From the NCBI GenBank assembly GCA_947627265.1, contig CANQVM010000007.1:1-39691 (forward strand): a stretch of 39,691 bases of DNA, written 5' to 3'. The DNA comes from an uncultured Clostridia bacterium (GTDB lineage: Bacteria; Bacillota; Clostridia; TANB77; CAG-508). The notes below the pieces were generated by a model. The model saw only the letters and a program-made list of their open reading frames with translations. It searched no databases and had not been told where the DNA came from. The translations under genes and the position numbers were made by a program. Every line of letters starts with the position of its first letter. The stretch's first letter is position 1. Below are positions 10,242 to 19,381 of this stretch, piece by piece.

Positions 10242-10856
10242 TTACTCAATTACTATTTTATCATCTACAATAGTAATATATGCTTGTTTATGTAGAGGCT
10301 CTTCATCTCTGTCAATCTTTTTTATAACGTTAGCAATTCTAATTTGTACAGCATCAAATACACCTGCTGCTATAATAGCTTGTTTATTACCTTTTGCCCC
10401 TGCATGCGCTAATCCTCTTAAAGTACCTAAAACAACTATATTGTCTGATGCAATTACTTCCGCACCTGAATTTACATCACCCAAAATCACTAAACTTCCC
10501 TCTGTCTCTATTTTTTGTCCAGAACGAAGTGAACCACTATGGAATTTCGTTTCTGAAACAGAAGTCTCTTTTACAAAAGTTTTTTTAATACTGTGTAATC
10601 CTAAAGTTTTTGGTGTATCAAAATTAACCTCAACATCTATATTATTTTTTATAATATCTTTAATTTCATCTATTTCTTTATTTTTTAATACTTTTCCTGC
10701 TACTCTAATTGGAGTTTTTTCTTCTTTATATAATTTCTTTAACTCTGGTATTTTCTTATTTAAAATTGCAACAATTTCTTTTTGAGAAGATGTTTCACTT
10801 AATTTTATTACTATTTCATCTTTCTTTAAATTAATACTTACACAATTATTTTTCAT
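10242..10856 (-). CDS. minC: Septum site-determining protein MinC
   Basis: This 204-aa protein inhibits FtsZ polymerisation away from mid-cell. The N-terminal half (1-100) is the FtsZ-binding domain. The C-terminal half shows the MinC beta-helix pattern: HSGSLRSGQKIETEGSLVILGDVNSGAEV, then VVLGTLRGLAHAGAKGNKQAIIAA. The length is normal. It is the last gene of the mreBCD-PBP2 cluster, 39 bases after PBP2. In many clostridia minD and minE follow minC. Here they do not, because the next genes are convergent small ORFs. Confidence 0.93.
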   Translation of the reverse strand: MKNNCVSINLKKDEIVIKLSETSSQKEIVAILNKKIPELKKLYKEEKTPIRVAGKVLKNKEIDEIKDIIKNNIDVEVNFDTPKTLGLHSIKKTFVKETSVSETKFHSGSLRSGQKIETEGSLVILGDVNSGAEVIASDNIVVLGTLRGLAHAGAKGNKQAIIAAGVFDAVQIRIANVIKKIDRDEEPLHKQAYITIVDDKIVIE

Positions 10857-10895
10857 TTTTACATCCTTTCTTATTTTAATTTTTATTTTAAATAA

Positions 10896-13019
10896 TTAAT
10901 TTAATATTTCTATATATGGTATTGCGCTCATATCTTCTTCTACACTTTGAGTGTTCATTCCAAAATATTCGGCCATAATATCTCTTACAACTTCTGCTGT
11001 ATAGTTTCCGTGTCCACCATTTTCTACCATAACTACTATTGCTATTTCAGGATTTTCAAATGGTGCAAACCCAACAAACCATGCATGTACTTGATTATTT
11101 GGTGCTTCTGCTGAACCTGTTTTACCTCCAACGCTAATATTAAAATCTTTAAATCTTACATATGCTGTTCCCCCCGTATCACTTGTAACAGACTGCATAC
11201 CTTGTAATATGGCTTTTAAATATTCTTGGTTAATTTGAATATCTTCTGAGTTATCATCTCCTGTTTTTAATTTATTATTTACAAATTTATTTATCTCTTC
11301 TCTTGAAGTTTCTGATCCATCTGGATTTCTTATATTTTTTATAATTGTTGGATTTATTTTATTTCCTCCATTTGCAAGTATACTAATATATCTTGCCATT
11401 TGAATTGGAGTAAATTCATTGTCGCTTTGTCCAATTGCTGCTTGCAAAGTATTTCCTGCTGTCCAACTTGGTTCATTTGGATGTAGTTTTTCTTTTGTCT
11501 CTTTACTTGCTAATACTCCTGAAGCCTCACTTTGTAATTCTATTCCTGTTTTTGAACCCAATCCAAAATATTTTGCAAATCTAACTAGATTATCAATTCC
11601 CATTCTATCAGCTGTATCATAAAAAAAGTAGTTACAAGACTTTTCAATTGCCCCAGATACATTTAAATAACCATGTCCTACATGATAGTCTGTGTAATAC
11701 CAACATTTTGGTTGATAATCACGATATTTAGTATAAACACCTGTGTCATTAATTTTAGTATTTAAATTAATAACTCCTGACTCTAATCCTGCAATGGCTG
11801 TTACCATCTTAAAAGTTGATCCTGGCGAATAAGAATTTTGTATAGCTTTATTTACTAATGGTTTTGCTGCATTATTAGCATAATTATTCCATGCTTCTTG
11901 ACTAATTCCTCCAACAAAATCTTCTGGATTATAATCTGGATAACTTGCCATAGCAAGAATTTCGCCATTATTTACATTCATAACTACACAAGCTCCGGCT
12001 TTTGCATCATATGCTTGACCAAATCCTCCATTCGAAATTTTTTGAATATTAGCTGCCAATGCATCTTCTGTTACTTTTTGAAGGTTAGCATCAATAGTAA
12101 GAACTATATCTGAGCCTGCAACAGCTTCTTGTGAAATATATTCTGCTGTTGTTGTTCCATCTACATTCATATCAATCTGCTTTGTTCCATTTTTTCCCCT
12201 TAGGTATTCTTCAAACATTGCCTCAATTCCAGTTTTTCCAATAATGTCATTTTGACTATAAGTGTTTTTTCTTGCTTCATATTCTTCTTGATTAATTTGT
12301 GATGCATACCCTAAAATATGTGATGCTAAACTTCCTGATGTATATTCCCTAATTGGTTGTACTACTATATTTACACCTGTAAATTTTTCCGAGCTTTCAC
12401 TAAATTCTGCAACAGCCTCTCTTGGTATATTTTTTGCAATTGTAACAGATTTTGTACTACTGTATCCTTTTTGAGATAATTCATACCTTATAGCAATTAT
12501 TTTTCTAATTTTTGTTATGTCATTAGTATTTTGTATTTTATATTTATCTTTAAATTTATAAAATGCTTCTTGGGCTGTTATATCTTCATTTAAGTTATTT
12601 GATTTCTTCCAATTTGCCAATGTACCTTCTGAAATTGTAAATTCAAATGGTTCTATATTAATTGGAAATGAGTTTACATACGAAACTCCATATTTTTCTA
12701 GCACCTCAATCATATTTAATATGTCGGTATTTAATGTATCCGTATCTGCTTTTGTTTTATACATTTCAAGTGAAAATTGCATTTTAGAAGTAACAAGTTC
12801 TGCACCTGTTTTATCTAAAATTGAACCTCTTGCTGCTTCTAAGGTACTTTCCCTAGTAAGTCTAGTATTTGATTCTTCTAAATATTCTGCACCATGTACA
12901 ATTTGAAGGCTAAATAATTTGATAAGTAATACTATACCTATAATATAAATTAGTGTAGTTAAAATATTAAATCTTAAGTTTATATTCGTTTTTTTTGTTT
13001 TTAAACTTTTTCTAATCAA
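10896..13019 (-). CDS. mrdA: Penicillin-binding protein 2 (elongasome transpeptidase)
   Basis: This 707-aa class B PBP cross-links peptidoglycan during lateral wall growth with MreBCD. One N-terminal transmembrane helix (about 22-44) is followed by the pedestal/dimerisation region (RESTLEAARGSILDKTG) and the transpeptidase domain. The catalytic motifs are intact: STFK (Ser about 401), SCN (about 461) and KTG (about 633, GGKTGSAEAP). Its position directly after mreD supports PBP2 rather than a division PBP. It is chromosomal and clearly distinct from the mobile PBP at 25202. Confidence 0.94.
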   Translation of the reverse strand: MIRKSLKTKKTNINLRFNILTTLIYIIGIVLLIKLFSLQIVHGAEYLEESNTRLTRESTLEAARGSILDKTGAELVTSKMQFSLEMYKTKADTDTLNTDILNMIEVLEKYGVSYVNSFPINIEPFEFTISEGTLANWKKSNNLNEDITAQEAFYKFKDKYKIQNTNDITKIRKIIAIRYELSQKGYSSTKSVTIAKNIPREAVAEFSESSEKFTGVNIVVQPIREYTSGSLASHILGYASQINQEEYEARKNTYSQNDIIGKTGIEAMFEEYLRGKNGTKQIDMNVDGTTTAEYISQEAVAGSDIVLTIDANLQKVTEDALAANIQKISNGGFGQAYDAKAGACVVMNVNNGEILAMASYPDYNPEDFVGGISQEAWNNYANNAAKPLVNKAIQNSYSPGSTFKMVTAIAGLESGVINLNTKINDTGVYTKYRDYQPKCWYYTDYHVGHGYLNVSGAIEKSCNYFFYDTADRMGIDNLVRFAKYFGLGSKTGIELQSEASGVLASKETKEKLHPNEPSWTAGNTLQAAIGQSDNEFTPIQMARYISILANGGNKINPTIIKNIRNPDGSETSREEINKFVNNKLKTGDDNSEDIQINQEYLKAILQGMQSVTSDTGGTAYVRFKDFNISVGGKTGSAEAPNNQVHAWFVGFAPFENPEIAIVVMVENGGHGNYTAEVVRDIMAEYFGMNTQSVEEDMSAIPYIEILN

Positions 13020-13042
13020 ACTATCACCTTCCTTTTTATAAA

Positions 13043-13576
13043 TTAAAAATATCTTGTTAAAATTTTATTTCCTTTATATTCATTTTCAATATAATATCCA
13101 AACTTTTGAATTAATGGATATAGTATAATAGTAAGCATTATATTGAATATAATCTCAATTATTAAAATTTTTATAAAATTAAGTATTTCTATTTCTGCTG
13201 ATAAAAAAATATATCCTAATAAATAATTTAAAACTTCTGATATCACAGTTGCTACCATAACAATAACCATAATAGTTAATCTACTATCTTTTGAAAAATT
13301 TTTATCAAAAATTCCTGTTAAAAAACCTATTAATCCTAAACAAGTAGCGTATATTCCTACTTTACTTCCAATTAAAAAATCCAAGAAAATTCCTATTCCT
13401 ACTCCATATGCTATCCCCATTGTTCTATTAGCAAATAATCCAATAAATAGAACTAAAATTATAAATAAGTTTGGCATTATCCCTGCTATATTAAACCAAC
13501 TAAAAAAGTTTGACTGTAAATAATAAAAAATTAGTAAAACTATAACTAATATTAAGTTTATAATAGTCTTTTTCAA
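13043..13576 (-). CDS. mreD: Rod shape-determining membrane protein MreD
   Basis: This 177-aa polytopic membrane protein has about five hydrophobic segments. MreD bridges MreC and the elongasome PBP2/RodA in the membrane. Sequence similarity in this family is low. The call rests on size, topology, MreD-like pieces (GIMPNLFIILVLFIGLF, GIFLDFLIG) and its place between mreC and PBP2. Gaps to both neighbours are short (17 and 23 bases). Confidence 0.9.
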   Translation of the reverse strand: MKKTIINLILVIVLLIFYYLQSNFFSWFNIAGIMPNLFIILVLFIGLFANRTMGIAYGVGIGIFLDFLIGSKVGIYATCLGLIGFLTGIFDKNFSKDSRLTIMVIVMVATVISEVLNYLLGYIFLSAEIEILNFIKILIIEIIFNIMLTIILYPLIQKFGYYIENEYKGNKILTRYF

Positions 13577-13593
13577 ATTTTTCCCCTTTCCAT

Positions 13594-14409
13594 TTATTGA
13601 TTTTTTATAACCAAAATAGTATCTAATTTTTCAAAATCCACTGCTGTTTCTACTAATGCATATCTATCAGTAAGATTTTGTGTATTTGTTACTTTTTTTA
13701 CAGTTCCAATATGAATTCCTTTTGGATATATACCTCCTAGTCCAGAAGTTTCAATACTATCTCCTTGAATAATATTTGCTTCTGTTGGTATATACATAGC
13801 TTTTAAAGTAGACTTTTCATCTAAAGTTCCTTTACATACAATACTATCTTTTGTTGTACTCATTGAACAACTAACTGAACTTGCTGTATCAATTATAGTT
13901 TGAACTTTTGCAGTGGATTGTGTAACTGAAACAACATGTCCTACAAGTCCTTTATCTGCTATCACTGTCATATTTTCTTCTACACCATCTTTTGTTCCTA
14001 AATTTATCACTATAGTTTTAGAATAATTACTAATATCTTTATTAATTACATATCCTGGAATGGTTTTATATTCACCATATTTTTCAGTTAAATTCATATA
14101 TTCTTTTAAAGTTTCATTTTGTGTTTTTATATTTTCTAATTCTCTTAATTCTTGCTCCAATTGACTATTTTTTTCTGTTAGTTTTTTATTTTCTTCTTTT
14201 AAATTATTAATATCTGTAAAAAATGTATCATTACCACTTAACTTATTTTTTAAATAGGTTAATCCATTTTGTATTGGCATAACTAAGTTGGTTACAGCAT
14301 TTTGTAAAAAGTTACTATTTTCTTCTCCATTAGAAAATATAACAATTAAAATTAATATAATAATAGTTACAATAATTCCTATTATTCCATTCTTTTTGTT
14401 TTTGTTCAT
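13594..14409 (-). CDS. mreC: Rod shape-determining protein MreC
   Basis: This 271-aa protein has one N-terminal transmembrane helix (about 8-25) and a coiled coil (about 65-105, NNLKEENKKLTEKNSQLEQE). The rest forms the extracytoplasmic beta-barrel region typical of MreC, with GLVGHVVSVTQSTAKVQTI and a SGLGGIYPKGIHIGTV stretch. It scaffolds PBP2 and MreD outside the membrane. It lies 23 bases after mreB in the same transcript. Confidence 0.94.
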   Translation of the reverse strand: MNKNKKNGIIGIIVTIIILILIVIFSNGEENSNFLQNAVTNLVMPIQNGLTYLKNKLSGNDTFFTDINNLKEENKKLTEKNSQLEQELRELENIKTQNETLKEYMNLTEKYGEYKTIPGYVINKDISNYSKTIVINLGTKDGVEENMTVIADKGLVGHVVSVTQSTAKVQTIIDTASSVSCSMSTTKDSIVCKGTLDEKSTLKAMYIPTEANIIQGDSIETSGLGGIYPKGIHIGTVKKVTNTQNLTDRYALVETAVDFEKLDTILVIKNQ

Positions 14410-14432
14410 TTTTTGTTTAATCTCCTATATAC

Positions 14433-15474
14433 TTATTTTTTATCTCTTGAACTTACAAGAATTTTTTTTAATCTTTCAATATTTTCTAAAGTTTTCTCTG
14501 TACCTTTTACTACACAATCTAAAGGATCTTCAGCTATAGAAACAGGCATACCTGTTTCTATACTTAATAATTTATCTAGATTTTTTATTAAAGCTCCTCC
14601 ACCTGCTAAGCTAATTCCTTTTTTAATAATATCTGCTAACAATTCAGGCGGTGTTTTTTCTAATGTTGACTTTACTATTTCTACTATTCTATTAATAGAT
14701 TCTTTTATAGCTTCTTCAATTTGAATAGAAGTAACAGTTGCATTTCTAGGTAAACCATTATTTATATCTCTTCCTCTAATTGTCATTGATATTTCTGTCA
14801 TTAATGGCATAGCACAACCAATTTGCATTTTTATTTGTTCTGCTGTAGTTTCTCCTATAATCAAATTTAATTCTTTTTTTACATAATTTATAATATCTTG
14901 ATCTAATTCATCTCCAGCTACTCTTAAAGAGTAGCTAGTTACAATCCCTCCAAGAGAAATTACTGCAACTTCAGTAGTTCCTCCACCAATATCTACAATA
15001 ATATTTCCTGTTGGTTCTTCAATATTTAATCCTGCACCAATAGCTGCTGCCATTGGCTCTTCTATTAAGTATACCTCTTTTGCACCTGCTTGCATTACCG
15101 ATTCTTCTACTGCCCTTTCTTCTACTTCTGTAATTCCGGATGGTATTCCTACTACCACTCTTGGTCTACCTATATTATGTATTTTTGATACCTTTTTAAT
15201 AACATTTTTTAACATTAATTGTGTTGCTATAAAATCAGCAATAACGCCATCTTTCAATGGTCTTATAGCTTTAATATTATTCGGGGTTCTTCCGAATCAT
15301 TTCTTTTGCTTCATCTCCTGTTGCTAAAATATTTCCTGTATCTTGATCAATTGCAACAACAGATGGTTCTTTTAAAACAATTCCCTTTCCTTTTATTGCA
15401 ACTAAAATATTCGCTGTTCCTAAATCAACTCCTATATCTTTAGAACTTATTGAAAAATTTTTCATAAAATTCAT
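14433..15474 (-). CDS. mreB: Rod shape-determining actin homologue MreB, read across a +1 frameshift at 15294
   Basis: MreB filaments direct lateral wall synthesis. The 5' part (15474 to about 15295) encodes [20 protein letters not shown], the actin phosphate-1 motif, and stops at a TAA four codons after the frameshift. Dropping the single extra base (G at 15294 on plus, a C in the coding strand) restores [20 protein letters not shown], canonical for MreB. The reading then continues through [16 protein letters not shown] and [16 protein letters not shown] to a normal C-terminus. The corrected product is 346 aa. The extra C creates an in-frame CGG followed by A. Because MreB is normally essential in rods, a real null is unlikely. 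Recoding or a sequence artefact are the main readings. GGGAG lies upstream of the ATG. Confidence 0.92.
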
Positions 15475-15495
15475 ATTCGTAACTCCCTTGTTTTT

Positions 15496-16197
15496 TTATT
15501 TATTTTTGGAAATGATTTTTGAAAATATACTAGTATAATTCATATTGCCAATAACTAAATGATCTACTAATTCTATTCCTATCATATATGCTATATCACA
15601 TAATTTTTCTGTATATATTATATCTTGTTTACTAGGAGTAGAATCACCACTTGGATGGTTATGTACTAATATGATCTTTTGTGCTTGTAATTTAATTGGT
15701 TCTGATAAAATTTCCTTGATAGAAACATTTGCAAAGTTTGTTCCACCTTTAGCAATTTCTTGAATTTTTATTATTTCATTTTTATTGTTTAAAATTACTA
15801 ATTTTACTTTTTCTATTTTTTCAAATTTTAGTTCACTCATTAATATTTTTGCTAAATCATATGGTTGTTTAATTACTACTTTTTTGTAATTAGATGTTTT
15901 AAATATTCTAATTGCTAATTCACACACTGCTTTTAATTGAATTGCTTTTACTTTGCCAATTCCTTTTATTTGCGTAAGTTCCTCTATTGTTAAGTTTTGT
16001 AAATAACTTAAGTCTTCTGTTTGTGTATCATTTAACTTTAAAAGCCTTTGTGCTAGTTCAACAGAGCTTTCTTCTTTTGTTCCAGTTTTTATAATAATTG
16101 CCAATAATTCGGCATTAGATAAAGCTTTTTCCCCGTATATTTCTAGCTTTTCATAAGGTCTTTCTAATTCTGGTAATTCTTTCATTTTGATAGACAA
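15496..16197 (-). CDS. radC: RadC/JAB1-MPN family protein
   Basis: This 233-aa protein has a helix-hairpin-helix N-terminal half (LTIEELTQIKGIGKVKAIQ). The C-terminal MPN+ metal-binding domain has its HNHPSGD motif at about 179-185. The family is conserved beside mreB in many Firmicutes. Its molecular function is not settled, despite the historical link to DNA repair. Length and motifs are normal. It is separated from mreB by 21 bases. Confidence 0.93.
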   Translation of the reverse strand: MSIKMKELPELERPYEKLEIYGEKALSNAELLAIIIKTGTKEESSVELAQRLLKLNDTQTEDLSYLQNLTIEELTQIKGIGKVKAIQLKAVCELAIRIFKTSNYKKVVIKQPYDLAKILMSELKFEKIEKVKLVILNNKNEIIKIQEIAKGGTNFANVSIKEILSEPIKLQAQKIILVHNHPSGDSTPSKQDIIYTEKLCDIAYMIGIELVDHLVIGNMNYTSIFSKIISKNK

Positions 16198-16252
16198 AAT
16201 AACTTCATTCCTTTCTTGTTTTTATTGCCCCTATTTTGTCTTCTTTATATAT

Positions 16253-16510
16253 CTATACTTTTTTATAGATAAATATAGCAAGTACCATACCAATAATACT
16301 TGATATGCTTATTTTAAACATTAATGCAAATGTTATTTTTACAACACTTAAATCTAATATAATTGGATTTTCTAATCCAAAACTTCCACTATAGGATAAC
16401 CACCATAGCCAATCGACCTTTGATGCTAGTTCTCCTAATAACCCTCCAATTACTAATCCTGATAAAATAAATATGATTAATATCCATATATTTTTTTCTT
16501 TTGTTGCCAT
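16253..16510 (-). CDS. Small membrane protein of the DUF4321 type
   Basis: This 85-aa protein has two hydrophobic helices, one near the start (WILIIFILSGLVIGGLLG) and one at the C-terminus (ALMFKISISSIIGMVLAIFIY). Glycine-rich spacing and the position next to radC-mreB match DUF4321 proteins of clostridia. Function is unknown. AGGAATAAAAAATGG provides its start. It probably heads the shape and division transcript. Confidence 0.75.
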   Translation of the reverse strand: MATKEKNIWILIIFILSGLVIGGLLGELASKVDWLWWLSYSGSFGLENPIILDLSVVKITFALMFKISISSIIGMVLAIFIYKKV

Positions 16511-16887
16511 TTTTTATTCCTCCAAAAACTTCTTTTTTTCTTACGGCTATTTCTTTTAACGCAAAAATATTATATATTGTATTAACAAAATTTTCAAGTA
16601 TATTATTGCATTTTTCCTTTTATTTTTTAAAATTTAGTTACAATTCACAGTTAAATTAACTGTTATAATATGTGCATAAGAGATTAAATGACACAAAATG
16701 AAGTACTAATTGGAGTGCCTTTCATATTTATTTCATATTTATTTCATATTTATAGATAACTAATAATAATTTATTGATTTTTTTAAAATTATATTTTAAA
16801 ATATAATTACCAAAAATTATATATTTAAATATAATAATAATAGTAGTATAATATAATTAGTAGTGATTTTAAGGAGGTTTTTACTTT
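16511..16887. promoter_or_regulatory. Divergent intergenic region with dyads and a triple repeat
   Basis: This AT-rich gap lies between the divergent DUF4321 and mecA genes. A perfect 8-bp dyad with a 1-base centre, ACAGTTAA-A-TTAACTGT (16647-16663), abuts a plus-strand TATAAT (16664-16669) and looks like an operator. It is followed by three perfect 11-bp tandem copies of TTTCATATTTA (16720-16752) and a 22-bp AT palindrome (16787-16808). A second TATAAT sits at 16847-16852, close to mecA. If the first -10 is used, mecA has a leader of roughly 200 bases. The promoter calls are inferences. Confidence 0.45.
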
Positions 16888-17517
16888 ATGAAAATAGAAA
16901 AATTGACTGAAAATAAAATACGTGTTATTGTGAGTTCTTCTGACTTAAATTTAGATAAGTTAGATGCTTCTCTTTTAATAAAAAGTGTCTTAGAAGGTCA
17001 AAGTTTTTTTGTAGATTTATTAGAAAAAGCTAGAAAAGAAGTTGGTTTTAATACAGATGGTTGTAAGCTATTAATTGAAGCATCATCTTCTTCTGATGAT
17101 ATATTAGTTTTTACGATAACAAAGTATTCTTTTAAAGATATAAAAAATATTTTAGAATATCCTACTAAAAAACTTACCGTAAAACGAAAAAGTATTGACT
17201 TTTATAAAAAACAAGCAATTTATAAATTTGATAATTTTGAAGGATTTTGTACATTTTGTGAATGTATTTGTAAAAATGATAATTTTGATATTAAAAAATA
17301 TTCAAAAAATATTTCTTTATATTTATATAAAAATACATACTATTTGGTTGTAAAGAACATAAATATTTCTTATGAATTTGCTAAACTTTTTTACCATATA
17401 GCTACAGAATTTTCTACTCCATTATTTTCTGATTTATTTGAAAATAAATTAATAGAATATGGAACACCAATTATAAAAAGAAATGCTATTACAACCGGAA
17501 TAAAGTATTTTAGTTAA
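16888..17517 (+). CDS. mecA: MecA-type adaptor protein for ClpC (competence/proteolysis regulator)
   Basis: This 209-aa protein begins MKIEKLTENKIRVIVSSSDL, the characteristic start of the MecA/YpbH (NegReg) family. MecA delivers substrates to the ClpC unfoldase. The acidic linker and C-terminal alpha/beta domain (FEGFCTFCECI, YYLVVKNINISYEFAKLFYHIATEF) fit. AAGGAGG is 10 bases upstream of the ATG. It is unrelated to the methicillin-resistance PBP that shares the name. It converges with the M23 peptidase gene, with terminator structures between. Confidence 0.88.
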   Translation: MKIEKLTENKIRVIVSSSDLNLDKLDASLLIKSVLEGQSFFVDLLEKARKEVGFNTDGCKLLIEASSSSDDILVFTITKYSFKDIKNILEYPTKKLTVKRKSIDFYKKQAIYKFDNFEGFCTFCECICKNDNFDIKKYSKNISLYLYKNTYYLVVKNINISYEFAKLFYHIATEFSTPLFSDLFENKLIEYGTPIIKRNAITTGIKYFS

Positions 17518-17552
17518 ATATTTAAATATACTATTAACTGGCATATAAGAAC

Positions 17553-17577
17553 AATAGGAAAGAATAACTTTCCTATT
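17553..17577. terminator. Stem-loop after mecA
   Basis: A perfect 10-bp stem AATAGGAAAG / CTTTCCTATT has a 5-base loop and lies 36 bases after the mecA stop. It lacks a clear T-run on the plus strand, so it may protect the 3' end or work together with the larger stem that follows. Confidence 0.55.
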
Positions 17578-17582
17578 ATATA

Positions 17583-17672
17583 AAAAAAACTAGTTATAAA
17601 ATGTGATATCTAATACTTATTGACTTTTGTTCAATAATTTTAGTTTACTTTCATTTTATTACTAGTTTTTTT
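17583..17672. terminator. Long bidirectional terminator between convergent mecA and the M23 gene
   Basis: Arms at 17583-17603 and 17652-17672 match at 20 of 21 positions, from a 7-base A-tract on one side to a 7-base T-tract on the other. RNA from either strand would therefore end in a U-run. The 48-base interior holds a smaller stem (TTATTGA / TCAATAA). Confidence 0.7.
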
Positions 17673-17708
17673 ATATTATTTATATTTTAAATATGTACTT
17701 TTTATTTT

Positions 17709-18734
17709 TTAGTATAGATAATTTTGCGGATTATATGCTACTCCATTTATTCTTATTTCAAAATGTAGATGTGGTCCTGTTGAATTTCCTGTAGAACCTA
17801 CTGCTGCTATAGTTTGTCCTTGAGATACTGAAGATCCAGCTGTTACATATAATGCATTGCAATGACAATAATATGTTTGTATTCCATTTGAATGTGTAAT
17901 TGCTATCATTTTTCCATAAGAACCTTTCCATCCAGAAAAAGTTACTGTTCCAGATGCCGCAGCAAGAATTGGAGTTCCTAATGAAGTAGCTATGTCTAAC
18001 CCTGTATGAGATGATTTTCTTAAGCTACTACTTACACCAAATCTAGAACTTATTATTCCTGAAACAGGTTTAATTAAAGATATTCCTAAATCGGCTTTAG
18101 CTCCAGAAGTAACTAAAGATGTATTTACACTTCCTGTTGAGGCATATTTAGAAGAAGATGTTTTGTTTTTAGCTACTGTTGTTTGTTGTACAGGCGTTAC
18201 GTATAATTTTGATATTGCTTCCTCTGATGTTACCATATCTTTTATTTCTGTTTCATATTTTTCTACAATTGATATGCTACTTATATTAGAACTATTTTTT
18301 TCTTTTAGTCCATTTACAACTTTTTCTGCATCTTGGAAATTAGATACATATAACTTTTCTTCATTATTATCAGTAATTGCATAATAACGATAATATGTTG
18401 TTCCTTCTTCTTTTATTTTACTATATATATCATCATCATTTGTTACAATATCTTTTTTTAGCAAACATAGTTGATACTCTGGAAGATTTTCTACTTGCAC
18501 AAAAGCAACATTATCATTATCTTCTTCACCATTTTCAATATAATTATTTATTTTATGTTGCAATTCAGACCTATTTTCTGTATACCCTACTTGCTCTCCA
18601 TTTATAAAAACACTATAAGTTGGCTTGTATAGAAATGCAACTGTTCCTACCATTAAAAATGCTGATATAGTAAAAAGAATTGAAAATTTAATTCCTCTTC
18701 TTGTATGTATCCATACTTTTTTTAACATTAGCAT
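17709..18734 (-). CDS. Membrane-anchored M23 (LytM-type) peptidoglycan endopeptidase
   Basis: This 341-aa protein has an N-terminal membrane anchor (about 14-36). A spacer of about 180 residues includes a YSVFINGEQVGYTENRSEL block. The C-terminal M23 domain (about 218-335) is complete: zinc ligands H243 and D247 (HTGLD), H291 (YYCH) and H322/H324 (HLHFE). The catalytic set is intact, so active peptide cross-bridge cleavage is expected, in growth or sporulation. Two close ATG starts (18734, 18728) share one GGAG site. Confidence 0.9.
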   Translation of the reverse strand: MLMLKKVWIHTRRGIKFSILFTISAFLMVGTVAFLYKPTYSVFINGEQVGYTENRSELQHKINNYIENGEEDNDNVAFVQVENLPEYQLCLLKKDIVTNDDDIYSKIKEEGTTYYRYYAITDNNEEKLYVSNFQDAEKVVNGLKEKNSSNISSISIVEKYETEIKDMVTSEEAISKLYVTPVQQTTVAKNKTSSSKYASTGSVNTSLVTSGAKADLGISLIKPVSGIISSRFGVSSSLRKSSHTGLDIATSLGTPILAAASGTVTFSGWKGSYGKMIAITHSNGIQTYYCHCNALYVTAGSSVSQGQTIAAVGSTGNSTGPHLHFEIRINGVAYNPQNYLY

Positions 18735-19119
18735 TTATCTCCTTTGTATTTTTATATTTTATCTTTTTTTGTAATCATATTGTAATATTTTTTTTTTTGC
18801 AACGATAATGCATCTTTAATTTCCGTAGTTTTTTTACATTTTTTTTATTTTATCTTATTTTTATTTCATTTATCTCTCGTTTTTAATTTTCTATTAATAG
18901 AACAAATCGGAAAGACTTAATATTTTATAAACCTTTTAAATTTTTTCTTTGGCTTTCCATGAATTTGTTCACGTTAGAAATTCGCTTAAATAAATTTCTG
19001 TGCTATATGTTTTTATATAATATAAAATTTCAGTATAATACTTTTTTATTATATAAATAAGACTGTTAAGCAAAATTTTTTAACTTTGTTAACAGTCTAA
19101 ACTGATATAAACTCAAATT
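18735..19119. other. Intergenic region with possible structured RNA and a terminator
   Basis: There is no convincing ORF. Within it GGAAAG (18909-18914) and CTTTCC (18953-18958) are complementary. Just after, AGAAATT and AATTTCT pair around an AAT-rich loop (about 18975-19000). This local G+C rise in a very AT-rich gap could be a small RNA or a leader of the M23 gene. Evidence is folding by eye only. Confidence 0.25.
19060..19098 (-). terminator. Terminator of the coat-protein pair
   Basis: A perfect 10-bp stem AGACTGTTAA / TTAACAGTCT lies 22 bases beyond the coat gene stop (minus strand) and is followed on that strand by a T-rich run. Confidence 0.6.
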
Positions 19120-19365
19120 TTATTGTTGTAACTCTGTTTTTACAGTATTTATTTCTGTAACAGTTGCTTTTTGAGCGGGTACATAATATCCTTTTGATTG
19201 AGCTATTTTAAATAGCTCATATTGAAAACTTTCATCATTATTTCTAATTTGTTGAAAAGTTTGTCTTAGTTGCATATTTTCAGCTTCTGATATTGCAGTT
19301 TGATATGCAGTTAAATCAGATTTCACACCAGCTAAAATATCATTAACCATTATTTTCTCATCCAT
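19120..19365 (-). CDS. Spore coat CotF-type protein
   Basis: This 81-aa helical protein resembles the CotF (coat F) domain: KSDLTAYQTAISEAENMQLRQTFQQIRNNDESFQYELFKIAQSKGYYVPAQ. The C-terminal pattern of a Tyr/Gly turn followed by PAQ is typical. It is the second gene of a two-gene set, 16 bases after its partner. Expression in the mother cell during sporulation is expected from the family. No sporulation promoter was identified. Confidence 0.82.
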   Translation of the reverse strand: MDEKIMVNDILAGVKSDLTAYQTAISEAENMQLRQTFQQIRNNDESFQYELFKIAQSKGYYVPAQKATVTEINTVKTELQQ

Positions 19366-19381
19366 TTTTTATTCCCTCCTA

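Noticed and set aside
10441..10785. A 114-aa plus-strand ORF
   Set aside because: It lies opposite minC, has no ribosome site and no recognisable sequence.
16720..16752. CRISPR-like array
   Set aside because: The three copies are directly adjacent 11-bp tandem repeats with no spacers and no cas gene nearby.
16888..17517. mecA as a resistance gene
   Set aside because: The protein is the ClpC adaptor MecA. The PBP2a-like gene is the separate one at 25202.
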